Part shown: piece by piece, positions 45,029 through 53,777 of the stretch
Layout: each line of letters begins with the position of its first letter
Numbering within the stretch: position 1 is the stretch's first letter
Source: Streptomyces sp. 378
Lineage (GTDB): Bacteria; Actinomycetota; Actinomycetes; Streptomycetales; Streptomycetaceae
Direction: 5' to 3'
Assembly: GCF_030124145.1 (NCBI RefSeq)
Contig: NZ_JASKMS010000014.1
Coordinates: forward strand, 62,001 to 126,000
DNA length: 64,000 nucleotides
Translations under genes and position numbers: made by a program
Notes under the pieces: model-generated
Seen by the model: only the letters and a program-made list of their open reading frames with translations
The model's database searches: none
What the model was told of the DNA's origin: nothing

Positions 45029-46522
45029 TCAACCGCTTTTCGCGCAGGCTCGGCCGTTCAGCTCGAAGTCGTACGGCGGGGAGTTCTTCCCGCGCCAGGA
45101 GGCGAGGAAGCCGAAGGCCAGGTCGCCGCCCGCGGGGACCGCCTTGTTGTAGTCGGCGGCGGTCGCGGTGACGCGGGAGCCGTTCTGGGCGACGGAGGCG
45201 TCCCACATCTGGCCGACCTGCTGGCCGTCCCGGAAGGACCAGGCGAGGCGCCAGGAGTCGAGGGACTCGGCGCTGGTGACGGTGACGGTGGCCTGGAAGC
45301 CGTCGGGCCACTGGTTGACCAGGTCGTACTCGACCCGGCAGGCGGGTTCCCCGCTCTCGTCGGGCTCGGCCCGGTGGGTGGGTGAGGAGGTGCCCTGCGG
45401 TTCGGTGTGGCGGTTCTCGTCCTCCGGCGTGCCGGAGGGGTCCGGCCGCTCGGTCCTCTGGGCGTTGCGGGTGTCCGGCTTCGAGGTCGCGGGCGGCAGG
45501 GAGGGGGCGGAGGGCAGGGACGGGCCGGGATCGGCCACCGGCTGACGGTCGACGCCCTCGCGTGCGCCGAGGTCGTCGCCCTCGCCGCCGAAGGGCATCA
45601 GGGAGACGCCGAGGGCCAGCACGGAGACCAGGACCGCGGCGACGAGGAGGCCGTTGCGGGCGGCACGCGCCTTCTGCTCCACCTCCTCCGGCTCTCCGGC
45701 GGCCTGGTCGGCGGCGCCGGGGCGTCCCGCGCCGAGCCGCACCTCGGCGGCGCGGCGGCGGCGCTCCAGGTAGGCGAGGCCGCCCCAGCCGATCACTCCG
45801 CCGGCCAGCGCACCGGGCAGTCCGCCGCCGTGCAGGCGCAGACAGGCGGCGGCCTCGGCGCACTGCACGCAGGTGGCGAGGTGGCGGGAGAGGTCGCCGG
45901 GCGTCTCGGCGGCGGAGGAGCGGGTGACGGCGTCCAGCAGCCGGGCGTAGCTGCGGCACCGGGCGTCCATCGGCGTGTCGAGGTGGTTGCGGTGGCAGCG
46001 TTCCCGGAACAGGGTGCGTACCTGCTGGAGTTCCTCGGCGGCGCCGGCCGGGTCGAGGCCCAGACGGCGCGCGACCAGGGGCAGCGGCAGCGCCTCCACC
46101 TCGGCGAACCAGAGCAGTTCCGCGTCGGGCTGCTGCAGATCGCGCAGGCCGCGCAGTGCGAGCGGGCGCTGCAGGGGCGGGCCGGTGTAACGGGCGGCGT
46201 TGTCCGAGTTGAGCCACAGGCGCAGGTCGGGGTCGAGTTTGTGGCCTTGCCCCTCCTCTTCCCAGGCCGCGGCCGTGGTGCGTACGGCGGTCAGCAGCAG
46301 GGGTATGCGGGGCAGCCGGGCCGGGCGGCGGCCGGTGCCGCGGACCGGGCCGGATTCGGCGGCCCGGGCCTCGCGTATGCCGTGTGCGAACGCCTCGCGG
46401 CCCAGCTGTGCGGCGGCGGTGGAACCGGAGGTGCACAGGTCGGCGTACGCGAGGACCGCGTCCCAGCACTCGGAGAACAGCGCGGCCTCGGTGGCGTCCT
46501 GAGGGGTCGGCAGGTCGGGCAT
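45029..46522 (-). CDS. Sigma-like/zinc-finger/CBM2 transmembrane fusion protein
   Basis: 497 residues. Residues about 1-190 look like an ECF-sigma-derived part (ALPLPLVARRLGLDPAGAAE, then LQQVRTLFRERC). An anti-sigma zinc finger of HxxxCxxC form (SRHLATCVQCAEAA) follows, then a Gly-rich region, one membrane helix (NGLLVAAVLVSVLALGVSLM), a Ser/Pro stalk and a C-terminal family 2 carbohydrate-binding module bounded by Cys (CRVEYDLVNQWPDGFQATVT ... LNGRAC). The parts predict a sensor of external polysaccharide coupled to cytoplasmic transcription. The ATG at 46522 follows GGAG. No cellulase gene is in the window. Confidence 0.8.
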   Translation of the reverse strand: MPDLPTPQDATEAALFSECWDAVLAYADLCTSGSTAAAQLGREAFAHGIREARAAESGPVRGTGRRPARLPRIPLLLTAVRTTAAAWEEEGQGHKLDPDLRLWLNSDNAARYTGPPLQRPLALRGLRDLQQPDAELLWFAEVEALPLPLVARRLGLDPAGAAEELQQVRTLFRERCHRNHLDTPMDARCRSYARLLDAVTRSSAAETPGDLSRHLATCVQCAEAAACLRLHGGGLPGALAGGVIGWGGLAYLERRRRAAEVRLGAGRPGAADQAAGEPEEVEQKARAARNGLLVAAVLVSVLALGVSLMPFGGEGDDLGAREGVDRQPVADPGPSLPSAPSLPPATSKPDTRNAQRTERPDPSGTPEDENRHTEPQGTSSPTHRAEPDESGEPACRVEYDLVNQWPDGFQATVTVTSAESLDSWRLAWSFRDGQQVGQMWDASVAQNGSRVTATAADYNKAVPAGGDLAFGFLASWRGKNSPPYDFELNGRACAKSG

Positions 46523-46758
46523 GAGTCTCCTGCATCCACAAGCGAGGTCAACTCACCACATCGGCATTGGAGTTGGGGGGAACCTCGCGGCAGGGCAAGA
46601 GCTTTTCACGCCTCTCACACAACTGACAAGCGCCCTGTTCAGATATCACGACAGGGCGGCCGCACCCCCGTGGCTCCGGCCTCGGAGTGTCATACGGGTA
46701 CGACCGCCCTGCTGCTCAATGTCGTGCCGCCGCGAAGGACGACGTCATCGAAGCGTTA

Positions 46759-48078
46759 TCAAACAGCGGTCGATTCGTCGGCCGGGAGGCTGTCCATGAA
46801 GGAGCTGACCGAGAAGACCGCGTTGCCGGCACCGGGCGGCCCGTAGCCGGGGGGCGAGGAGAGACCGAAGTCCTCCATCGTCTGCCGGTAGGCCTGGAGC
46901 AGGCGGATGTGGTACTCCAGGGGCGCACCCTGCGGGTTGGCCTTGCCGAGCGGCGTCGTGGGCTCCGGGCACCAGGTCGTGAAGCGGGGCGTGATGCCGT
47001 GCGACATGAAGAAGCGCAGGCCCTCGGTGGTGGAGGCGATGGCCTCGTCGACCGTCTTGAAACCGAACGGCTCGGCCATCTCCACGCCCGCCACGAAGTT
47101 GGGGATGACGTTGCGCGCACCGAAGATCTCGGCCGAGTCGAGGATCCGCTTGTGCCACTCGTCGCGGCCGACGTACCGCTCCTTGCCCGGGCAGTACATC
47201 TTGAAGAGGTACTCGTCCCACACCTCGTAGTTGGGGTGGTAGATCTGCACCCCGTAGTCCTTGAAGCGCTGGACGTCGTCGCGGGGCAGCGCCTGGGCGA
47301 CGACCTTGCCGATCCAGCGGCCGGGGAAGCGCTCCTCGATGGCCTTGGCGTAGTGGCCGTAGAAGTCGGCCTCGTCGCGGCCGGAGACCGTCTTGGTGAT
47401 GGCGCCGCCGGTGAGGGTGTAGGCGGTGGAGGCCTTCGCCGTGTCGTACCGGTCGATGATCTCCAGGGCCTCCAGGACCTCCTCGACGTCCTTCACGCCC
47501 GTGTAGGGCCGGCCGGCGGCCTTGTGCTGGCGCCAGTTGTGGTTGATGTCGCAGTACTGGCACTCCTCCTTGGCGCCGAAGTACTGGCAGACCCGGAAGA
47601 CGGTCAGGTAGATCAGGTAGCCCCACTGGATGGTCGGGGCCACCTCCATGACCGACTTCCCGTTGGAGAGGGTGTGCCGGTAGTACTCGGGCATGGGCGG
47701 CACGCCGACGTCGGAGATCCGCTTGCCGTCGAGGTAGAGGCCGAGCACCCCGTCCTCGTTCGCGGCGACGCGGTACGGCGAGGAGGGGTTCACCCTTACC
47801 GAGACGACGGTGCGGCGCAGGTCGTAGGGGCCGCCGGTGAGGATGATCTCCTCGGGCGGCCGGCGCAGCGCGGCCTCGCCCAGTTCGGGCAGGGTGCCGT
47901 GGTCGAAGGAGAAGATGAAGTACGACTTCGGCTTGACCTCGCCGCCCTCGTTGTCGCTGAGCGCGGACGGGTCGAAGGCGACTCCGCCGCGGAGCAGGTC
48001 CTCCTTGAAGACGGCCTCCCGCGGCACGTGCGGGAACCGCTCCATCAGATCCTCGACCAGCGCGGTACGGCTGCCCAT
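46759..48078 (-). CDS. Radical SAM-like protein with C-x8-C-x2-C cluster
   Basis: 439 residues. The cluster motif is VCQYFGAKEECQYCDIN, spacing C-x8-C-x2-C rather than the canonical C-x3-C-x2-C; long spacing is known in Elp3-type enzymes. Later segments fit a radical SAM barrel (TAYTLTGGAITKT, VVAQALPRDDVQRFKDYGVQ, IYHPNYEVWD). The first about 150 residues form an unassigned domain. The ATG at 48078 has GGGAGGAG. It stands alone, so substrate and product cannot be inferred. The sequence is written with strikingly low drift, suggesting strong conservation. Confidence 0.8.
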   Translation of the reverse strand: MGSRTALVEDLMERFPHVPREAVFKEDLLRGGVAFDPSALSDNEGGEVKPKSYFIFSFDHGTLPELGEAALRRPPEEIILTGGPYDLRRTVVSVRVNPSSPYRVAANEDGVLGLYLDGKRISDVGVPPMPEYYRHTLSNGKSVMEVAPTIQWGYLIYLTVFRVCQYFGAKEECQYCDINHNWRQHKAAGRPYTGVKDVEEVLEALEIIDRYDTAKASTAYTLTGGAITKTVSGRDEADFYGHYAKAIEERFPGRWIGKVVAQALPRDDVQRFKDYGVQIYHPNYEVWDEYLFKMYCPGKERYVGRDEWHKRILDSAEIFGARNVIPNFVAGVEMAEPFGFKTVDEAIASTTEGLRFFMSHGITPRFTTWCPEPTTPLGKANPQGAPLEYHIRLLQAYRQTMEDFGLSSPPGYGPPGAGNAVFSVSSFMDSLPADESTAV

Positions 48079-48210
48079 CCCGTGTCTCCTCCCGGTTCGG
48101 ACGTACGACTCCTCACGGTATGCCCATGGGTGTACGCGGCCGGTACCGGGTCCCCCCGAGCCGATGGAATGTCCTGTTCGTGATGCCTTTCCGCCGGGGT
48201 GGCGAGCGGG

Positions 48211-49248
48211 TCAGGCTTCGCGCGCCAGTACCGCCCAGTCGACCCCGTGCGCCGGCTCCTCCCCGGCCAGCAGCCGTTCCGCCTCCTGTGCGACCGTCAG
48301 GCCGAGCCGGGCCAGCTCGTTGCCCTGGGAGCCCGCGAGGTGGGGGGTCACGAAGGCGCCGGGCAGGTCGTAGAGGGGCGAGTCGGCGGGGAGCGGCTCC
48401 GGGTCGGTGACGTCGAGGATCGCCGTCAGGCGCCCGGCGCGCAGTTCCGCCACCAGGGCGTCGTGGTCGACCAGCGCGCCGCGCGCGGTGTTGATCAGCA
48501 CGGCCCCGTCGGGCATCAGGGCCAGCTCGCGGCGGCCGATCATGTGGTGGGTCTCGGGCGTCTCGGGGGCGTGGACGGTGACGATGCCGGACGTACGCAG
48601 CAGCTCGTCCAGGGGCAGCAGGGGGACGCCGAGCTCGGCGGCCTGCCGCTCGTCGACGTACGGGTCGGTGAGGGCGGGGCGCAGGTCGAAGGGGCGCAGC
48701 AGGTCGAGGACGCGGCGGCCGATGCGGGAGGCGCCGATGACGCCGACCCGGCGGCCGTAGTTGCCGATACCGGGGATGACGCCCCAGCCGGTGGACGTGC
48801 GGGAGGTGCGCAGGCGGTCGCGGGCGGCGAGGACGTCCTTCCCGGCGAGCAGGATCATGGCGAGGGTGTACTCGGCGACCGGCAGCGCGTTGGCGGCGGC
48901 GGCCGAGGAGACGGTGACGCCGCGCTCCCGGAGGACGTGAGTGGCGAAGGACTTCACGGAGCCGGCCGAGTGGAGCACCGCCCGCAGCCGGGGAGCGGCG
49001 TCCAGGACCGCCGCGTCGAGGCGGGGGCACCCCCAGCCGGTCACCAGGATCTCGGTCCGGGCCAGCGCGTCGAGGACACGCGGCTCGGTGAAGTCCTGGG
49101 CCACGAGGTCCGGATCGACGTCCACGGACTCGCGCAGCCGCGCCAGCACCCCGGGCGGGAAGACCTGCGGCACGTTCTCGGCGGCCATGGCGAACAGTGC
49201 CTGGGGGCGCTGGCTCAAGGAGGTGACCTTCCGGCTCGGGGGACGCAT
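48211..49248 (-). CDS. D-isomer-specific 2-hydroxyacid dehydrogenase
   Basis: 345 residues. The NAD-binding motif is GVIGASRIGRRVLDLLRPF, and the catalytic Arg, Glu and His lie in NTARGALVDHDALV, DVTDPEPL and TPHLAGSQGNE. It oxidises a 2-hydroxyacid or reduces a 2-oxoacid with NAD(P)H; the substrate is unknown. The ATG at 49248 has GGGAG; a later ATG (MAAENVP) is possible. It is divergent from the alditol oxidase, which may share a sugar-acid theme. Confidence 0.88.
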   Translation of the reverse strand: MRPPSRKVTSLSQRPQALFAMAAENVPQVFPPGVLARLRESVDVDPDLVAQDFTEPRVLDALARTEILVTGWGCPRLDAAVLDAAPRLRAVLHSAGSVKSFATHVLRERGVTVSSAAAANALPVAEYTLAMILLAGKDVLAARDRLRTSRTSTGWGVIPGIGNYGRRVGVIGASRIGRRVLDLLRPFDLRPALTDPYVDERQAAELGVPLLPLDELLRTSGIVTVHAPETPETHHMIGRRELALMPDGAVLINTARGALVDHDALVAELRAGRLTAILDVTDPEPLPADSPLYDLPGAFVTPHLAGSQGNELARLGLTVAQEAERLLAGEEPAHGVDWAVLAREA

Positions 49249-49395
49249 GCGGAACGGCTCCCGCCACACGGGTAGAAACCGCTCTCTACCCTGCCTACGG
49301 TAGGCCGGGTCGGGCGGCAGCGGCAACGGACACCGGGCGGGGTAGGTTCCGGCGGGGGCTTCCCGGCCCCCGCTGTCTCGGGGAAGGACGACGCG

Positions 49396-50655
49396 ATGAA
49401 CGGGACCGTGACCAACTGGGCGGGCAACATCACCTACGCGGCCAAGGAACTGCACCGGCCCGGTTCGCTCGCCGCGCTGCGCGCGCTCGTCGCGGACGGC
49501 GACCGGGTGCGGGTCCTGGGCAGCGGGCACTCGTTCAACGAGATCGCCGAACCGGGTCCCGAGGGCGTCCTGCTGTCGCTGGCCGGCCTGCCCCCTCAGG
49601 TGGACGTCGACACGGCCGCCCGTACGGTTCGCGTCGGCGGCGGCGTGCGCTACGCGGAGCTGGCCCGCCAGGTGCACGGGCAGGGGCTCGCACTGCACAA
49701 CATGGCGTCCCTGCCGCACATCTCGGTGGCCGGATCGGTCGCCACCGGCACCCACGGCTCGGGGGTGCTCAACGGCCCGCTCTCGGCGTCCGTGCGGGAG
49801 GTGGAGCTGGTCACGGCCGACGGTTCGGCGGTCACCATGGGCCGGGACGAGGAGCGGTTCGGCGGGGCCGTCACCTCACTCGGCGCGCTCGGCGTCGTCA
49901 CCGCGCTCACCCTCGACCTGGAGCCGGCCTACGAGGTCGAGCAGCACGTGTTCACCGAACTGCCGCTGGAGGGCCTGGACCAGGGGGCGTTCGAGACGGT
50001 GATGGCGACGGGGTACAGCGTCAGCCTGTTCACCGACTGGCGGGCGCCGGGCTTCCGTCAGGTGTGGCTCAAGCGGCGCACCGACCAGCCGCTGCCCGCC
50101 TTCCCCTGGGCCACTCCCGCCACCGAGAAGATGCACCCGGTGCCGGGCATGCCCGCGCTCAACTGCACCGAGCAGTTCGGTGTGCCGGGGCCGTGGCACC
50201 AGCGGCTGCCGCACTTCCGGGCGGAGTTCGTCCCGAGCAGCGGGGCGGAACTTCAGTCGGAGTACCTGCTGCCGCGCGGGCACGCCGTGGAGATGCTGCA
50301 CGCGCTCGACGCGATCCGCGCGACGATCGCGCCCGTGCTGCAGACCTGCGAGGTGCGCACGGTGGCCGGCGACGACCAGTGGCTGAGCCCCTGCCACGGC
50401 CGGGACACCGTCGCGGCACACTTCACCTGGGTCGAGGACACCCCGGCGGTGCTGCCGGTGGTGCGGCGGGTCGAGGAGGCGCTGGCCCCCTTCGGGGCAC
50501 GGCCGCACTGGGGCAAGGTGTTCGCCGTACCCGCCCCCGCCGTGCGCGCGCTGTATCCGCGGCTCGGCGACTTCCGGGCGCTGACGCGGGAGCTGGACCC
50601 CCGGGGGAAGTTCACCAACACCTTCGTGCGGGAGGTGCTCGCAGCGGGGGCGTAG
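49396..50655 (+). CDS. aldO: Alditol oxidase (FAD-linked, AldO type)
   Basis: 419 residues, nearly collinear with Streptomyces coelicolor AldO as I recall it. The FAD-attachment His is His45 in VLGSGHSFNEIAEPG; the flavin domain (GSVATGTHGSG) and the C-terminal GKVFAVPA and DPRGKFTN are intact. It oxidises xylitol, sorbitol and similar polyols to aldoses with production of hydrogen peroxide. No signal peptide, so it is cytoplasmic. The ATG at 49396 has GGAAGGA. Confidence 0.93.
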   Translation: MNGTVTNWAGNITYAAKELHRPGSLAALRALVADGDRVRVLGSGHSFNEIAEPGPEGVLLSLAGLPPQVDVDTAARTVRVGGGVRYAELARQVHGQGLALHNMASLPHISVAGSVATGTHGSGVLNGPLSASVREVELVTADGSAVTMGRDEERFGGAVTSLGALGVVTALTLDLEPAYEVEQHVFTELPLEGLDQGAFETVMATGYSVSLFTDWRAPGFRQVWLKRRTDQPLPAFPWATPATEKMHPVPGMPALNCTEQFGVPGPWHQRLPHFRAEFVPSSGAELQSEYLLPRGHAVEMLHALDAIRATIAPVLQTCEVRTVAGDDQWLSPCHGRDTVAAHFTWVEDTPAVLPVVRRVEEALAPFGARPHWGKVFAVPAPAVRALYPRLGDFRALTRELDPRGKFTNTFVREVLAAGA

Positions 50656-50717
50656 GCGGGCACCGGGGCCGGTCGGCCGTCCGCGGGGGGCGGCCCGCCG
50701 AGTCGGGTTCATGACGT

Positions 50718-50746
50718 GCGTCCGCGCGGCACGCCCGCGCGGACGC
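50718..50746. terminator. Perfect 12-bp bidirectional terminator hairpin
   Basis: GCGTCCGCGCGG (50718-50729) pairs perfectly with CCGCGCGGACGC (50735-50746) around CACGC, between the convergent aldO and winged-helix genes. Confidence 0.85.
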
Positions 50747-50785
50747 CGCACCCGGTCTTGCGAGGAACCCCAAGGCCTGCGTCGG

Positions 50786-51136
50786 TCAGGTGGTGACGTG
50801 GGGGCGGACGCGGGAGGTGGAGTTCGTGGCGCGGTCGGCCTCGTCCTTGACGAGCAGGGACATCAGGGACGCCACGGTCAGCCCCGCCTCGGCCGGGTGA
50901 CGCAGCACCTTGCCGGGGTCGATCCGGTACGTGTTGGAGCGCCCCTCCCGGGTGTGGGAGAGGTATCCGTCCTGCTCCAGGTCGGCGATGATCTTCTGCA
51001 CGGCTCGTTCGGTGAGCCGGCAGTGGGCCGCGATGTCCCTGATGCGGGCGCTGCGATTGTCGGCAATGGCGGCCAGCACGCGGGCGTGGTTGGTGAGGAA
51101 CGTCCATCCGGTGTGTGGCTCGGGCACTCCATCCAT
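50786..51136 (-). CDS. MarR-like winged-helix regulator
   Basis: 116 residues comprising one winged-helix domain: GWTFLTNHARVLAAIADN, then RIRDIAAHCRLTERAVQKII and the wing EQDGYLSHTREGRSNTYRI. The C-terminal 40 residues are short and contain no ligand domain. The family is abundant in Streptomyces and its signals are mostly unknown. Divergent from the STAS-ANTAR gene. The ATG at 51136 has GGAG close by. Confidence 0.8.
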   Translation of the reverse strand: MDGVPEPHTGWTFLTNHARVLAAIADNRSARIRDIAAHCRLTERAVQKIIADLEQDGYLSHTREGRSNTYRIDPGKVLRHPAEAGLTVASLMSLLVKDEADRATNSTSRVRPHVTT

Positions 51137-51270
51137 GCTCCAACTCTAGCGACATCACATTCACGCACTCAAAAACACGTACTCCATTTCATGTATCAGT
51201 TGACGTGTATGGGGTAGAGGGGCAACGCTGGAAGCGGAGGCAAGGCGGACAGACGAGGGAGAACAGGGCC

Positions 51271-52074
51271 ATGCCGGAGCCTGCGTACGCTGCGCTGTCT
51301 CACCCGCAGCCGGGGGCCGCACCCGTGGTGGGCGACAGTGCACCGGCGGCGGTCCCGCCGTGCATGGCGACCATGGACGTCGTTCCGGACGGCGACCGGA
51401 TGTCCGTGACGATGTGGGGCGAACTGGATCTGGGCAGCCGTCGGCTGCTGCCCGAGCTCTACGACATGCTCACCCTGTCGGGCAGCGGCATCGACCTGCG
51501 TCTGGACGCGGTCGGGTTCTGCGACTGCTCCGGCCTCAAGGCGCTGCTGGACCTGCGCGCACACGCCGTCGACCAGGGCAAGACGGTCACCGTCCGGTCC
51601 TGCGGCGTCGCGGTCGAGCGCCTTCTCGGCCTGACGGGCACGCGGGAGCTGTTCGAGGACACCGACCCGCGTGAAGGCGGGGACACCGCCCTGCGGGAAG
51701 GCGAGGAGGCCGACCCGCGGGAAGGCGCCGTGCCCGCCACCGCCCCGCCGCAGGAGGACGACCAGGACCTCCGCGCCGAGGTCACCCAGCTGCGCCGCGC
51801 CATGCAGACCCGGCCCACCATCGATCTGGCCCGCGGCATCCTGATGGCCTCCTTCGGCCTGAGCCCCGAGGCGGCCTGGAGCGTGCTGGTCAGGACCTCC
51901 CAGAACACCAACACCAGGCTCCACAACCTGGCCCAGGACCTGACGGGGACCGTGCGCGGCACCCCCCTGCCCGAGCAGGTGCAGCGGCAACTGGCCGCCG
52001 CGGTCGCCGGCACGGGCCGCCGGGGCGAGGAAGCGGCGGGCACTACGGGCCGGGCCGCCGAGGACGCGGACTGA
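51271..52074 (+). CDS. STAS-ANTAR fusion protein
   Basis: 267 residues. A STAS domain (about 35-135) shows GELDLGSRRLLPELYDML and the phospho-acceptor loop VGFCDCSGLKALLDL. A charged linker with a repeated DPREG unit is followed by an ANTAR RNA-binding domain (RPTIDLARGILMASFGLSPE, then AAWSVLVRTSQNTN) and a tail. The first half usually belongs to anti-sigma factor antagonists and the second to antiterminators, so the fusion could join a phosphorylation switch to transcript antitermination. ATG at 51271 after GAGGGAG. Confidence 0.85.
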   Translation: MPEPAYAALSHPQPGAAPVVGDSAPAAVPPCMATMDVVPDGDRMSVTMWGELDLGSRRLLPELYDMLTLSGSGIDLRLDAVGFCDCSGLKALLDLRAHAVDQGKTVTVRSCGVAVERLLGLTGTRELFEDTDPREGGDTALREGEEADPREGAVPATAPPQEDDQDLRAEVTQLRRAMQTRPTIDLARGILMASFGLSPEAAWSVLVRTSQNTNTRLHNLAQDLTGTVRGTPLPEQVQRQLAAAVAGTGRRGEEAAGTTGRAAEDAD

Positions 52075-52098
52075 CGACACCCCGCCCCGCGCCCCGAC

Positions 52099-52139
52099 CG
52101 CACCCGCACCCGCACCCGCACCCGCACCCGCACCCGCAC
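52099..52139 (+). repeat. Hexanucleotide tandem repeat
   Basis: CGCACC repeated about 6.8 times, just past the STAS-ANTAR stop. Simple repeats of this kind are prone to slippage; it lies in non-coding DNA between two genes. Confidence 0.95.
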
Positions 52140-52207
52140 TGAGGCATCATGGGCAGGCCACGGTCGGCCATCACCGGCTTTCACCAGGCCCGCACTTTAT
52201 AAAGCCC

Positions 52208-52230
52208 CTTTCCTAACCCCTTGTCGAAAG
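52208..52230. promoter_or_regulatory. Candidate ROK operator upstream of the repressor gene
   Basis: CTTTC and GAAAG bracket a 13-nt core containing AACCCCTTGTCGAAAG, about 80 nt before the ROK gene. The core recurs with 14 of 16 matches at 53639-53654. This suggests autoregulation plus control of the transport operon. Confidence 0.55.
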
Positions 52231-52311
52231 TCCCGGCAGCCCATAGCCTTGCGCCGCGCCGGTGCCGACGTCCGACCCGGCCGGCCGGTCTGGGAAGGAA
52301 TGGGGCACCCG

Positions 52312-53559
52312 GTGAAGCGCACCTCACGTGACATCCGCACCGCGAACCGCTACGAGGTGCTGCGCCAGATCATCGCCGAGTCACCCACCTCCCGGCAGGA
52401 ACTGGCAGCGGCCACAGGCCTGAGCCTCGCGACGGTCGCCACCCTCGTCGGCGAACTGCTCGACCTCCGCATGATCATCGAGGTCGGCTTCGAGGACTCG
52501 GCGGGCGGGCGCCCCCGCGGCCTGGTCGCGGTCAACACCTCGGGCGGCGCGCTGATCGGCGTCGACATCGCCGAGACGTACGTCCATGTCGAGCTGTTCG
52601 ACCTGGGCCTGAACGTCCTGGCCCGCGCCGAGGAGGATGTCCCGCCCAGTGAGAGCCTGCCCGAGCAGGTGGTCGGGCACGTGGCCACCGCCGTCGGCTC
52701 GGTGGTCACCCAGGCCGGCATCGAGGGCGCCCGGGTGCTCGGGGTCGGCGTGAGCGTGCCCGGGCAGGTGGACCGCGCGACCGGCATCTCGGAGTACGCG
52801 CCCAACTGGGACTGGCACGACGTACCGCTCCTCGAACTGCTCACCGAGCACATCGCCTACCCGCTGTACCTGGACAACCCGCTGCGCGCCAGCGCGGTCG
52901 CCGAGCTGTGGTTCGGAGCCGCGCGCGGGCGCGGGAACGCCGTGGTGGTCAACCTCGGCACCGGCGTCGGCGCCGGGCTCGTCCTCGGCGGCGGGCTGCA
53001 CCGCGGCGTCAGCAACAGCGCCGGCGAGTGGGGCCACACCACGATGGTGCTGGACGGACGCCTGTGCCGCTGTGGCGACCACGGCTGTGTGGAGGCGTAC
53101 GTCGGCGCACGCGGCATCATGCTGAACCTGTGCGAACTGAGCCCCGGCAGCCCGCTGTTGCACCCCGATGACCAGACGGCCACCATCGACGCCCTGGCCC
53201 GCGGGGTCGCGGCGGGCGATCCCGTGGCGCGCCAGGTCGTGCACGACACCGCCCGCTATCTGGGCGCCGGTGTCGCGGACCTGGTCAACCTGTTCAACCC
53301 CGAGGTCGTCGTGTTGAGCAGCTGGGTGGCGCGCACCCTGGGCGAGCCGCTGCTGCACGAGGTGCGCGAGGCCGTGACCCGGCACGCGCTGCCACGGCCG
53401 CTGGCCGCCACCCGGGTCGTTCTCTCCCCGATCCCCACCGACCCGGTGTGCCTCGGCGCGGCGACGTTCGCGCTGGAGGGCGCACTGCAGGCCGTCGGGC
53501 AGCGGAACGGCACACGCACCGCCCCCGCGAGGAGACGCACCACCGTCCCACCGCCGTAG
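52312..53559 (+). CDS. ROK family repressor
   Basis: 415 residues. The N-terminal winged helix (SRQELAAATGLSLATVATLV) leads to the ROK sugar-kinase fold, with the ATP/sugar-binding VNLGTGVGAGLVLGGGLHRG and the zinc motif CRCGDHGCVEAYVG. The protein is predicted to leave DNA when a sugar binds. The GTG at 52312 is preferred; an ATG at 52300 is in frame but too close to its ribosome site. It sits directly upstream of the sugar ABC operon, which it most likely controls. Confidence 0.9.
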   Translation: MKRTSRDIRTANRYEVLRQIIAESPTSRQELAAATGLSLATVATLVGELLDLRMIIEVGFEDSAGGRPRGLVAVNTSGGALIGVDIAETYVHVELFDLGLNVLARAEEDVPPSESLPEQVVGHVATAVGSVVTQAGIEGARVLGVGVSVPGQVDRATGISEYAPNWDWHDVPLLELLTEHIAYPLYLDNPLRASAVAELWFGAARGRGNAVVVNLGTGVGAGLVLGGGLHRGVSNSAGEWGHTTMVLDGRLCRCGDHGCVEAYVGARGIMLNLCELSPGSPLLHPDDQTATIDALARGVAAGDPVARQVVHDTARYLGAGVADLVNLFNPEVVVLSSWVARTLGEPLLHEVREAVTRHALPRPLAATRVVLSPIPTDPVCLGAATFALEGALQAVGQRNGTRTAPARRRTTVPPP

Positions 53560-53630
53560 GGGTGGAACCAACTCCTCCACTCCCTCCGGGTGTTCGAAAT
53601 CGCGAACCGGACACAACGCTTCGTGCAGAC

Positions 53631-53653
53631 TTCGTCCAACCCCTTGCCGAAGG
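53631..53653. promoter_or_regulatory. Candidate ROK operator upstream of the ABC operon
   Basis: CTTCG and CGAAG bracket 13 nt containing AACCCCTTG, about 125 nt before the binding-protein gene. The same core and geometry as at 52208-52230. Flanking copies of CTTCG/CGAAG at 53620-53670 may add half-sites. Confidence 0.55.
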
Positions 53654-53777
53654 CTTAACCGAAGCTCTAGCGTCCCGCACCGCACCTCCCTTTGAGCCAT
53701 CTGGTGCGAGCCCCCGGGCCGTGACATCAGGCAGTGAGCCGCAGAGCCGCAGCCGCACTCGAGACAAGGACGTCAGC

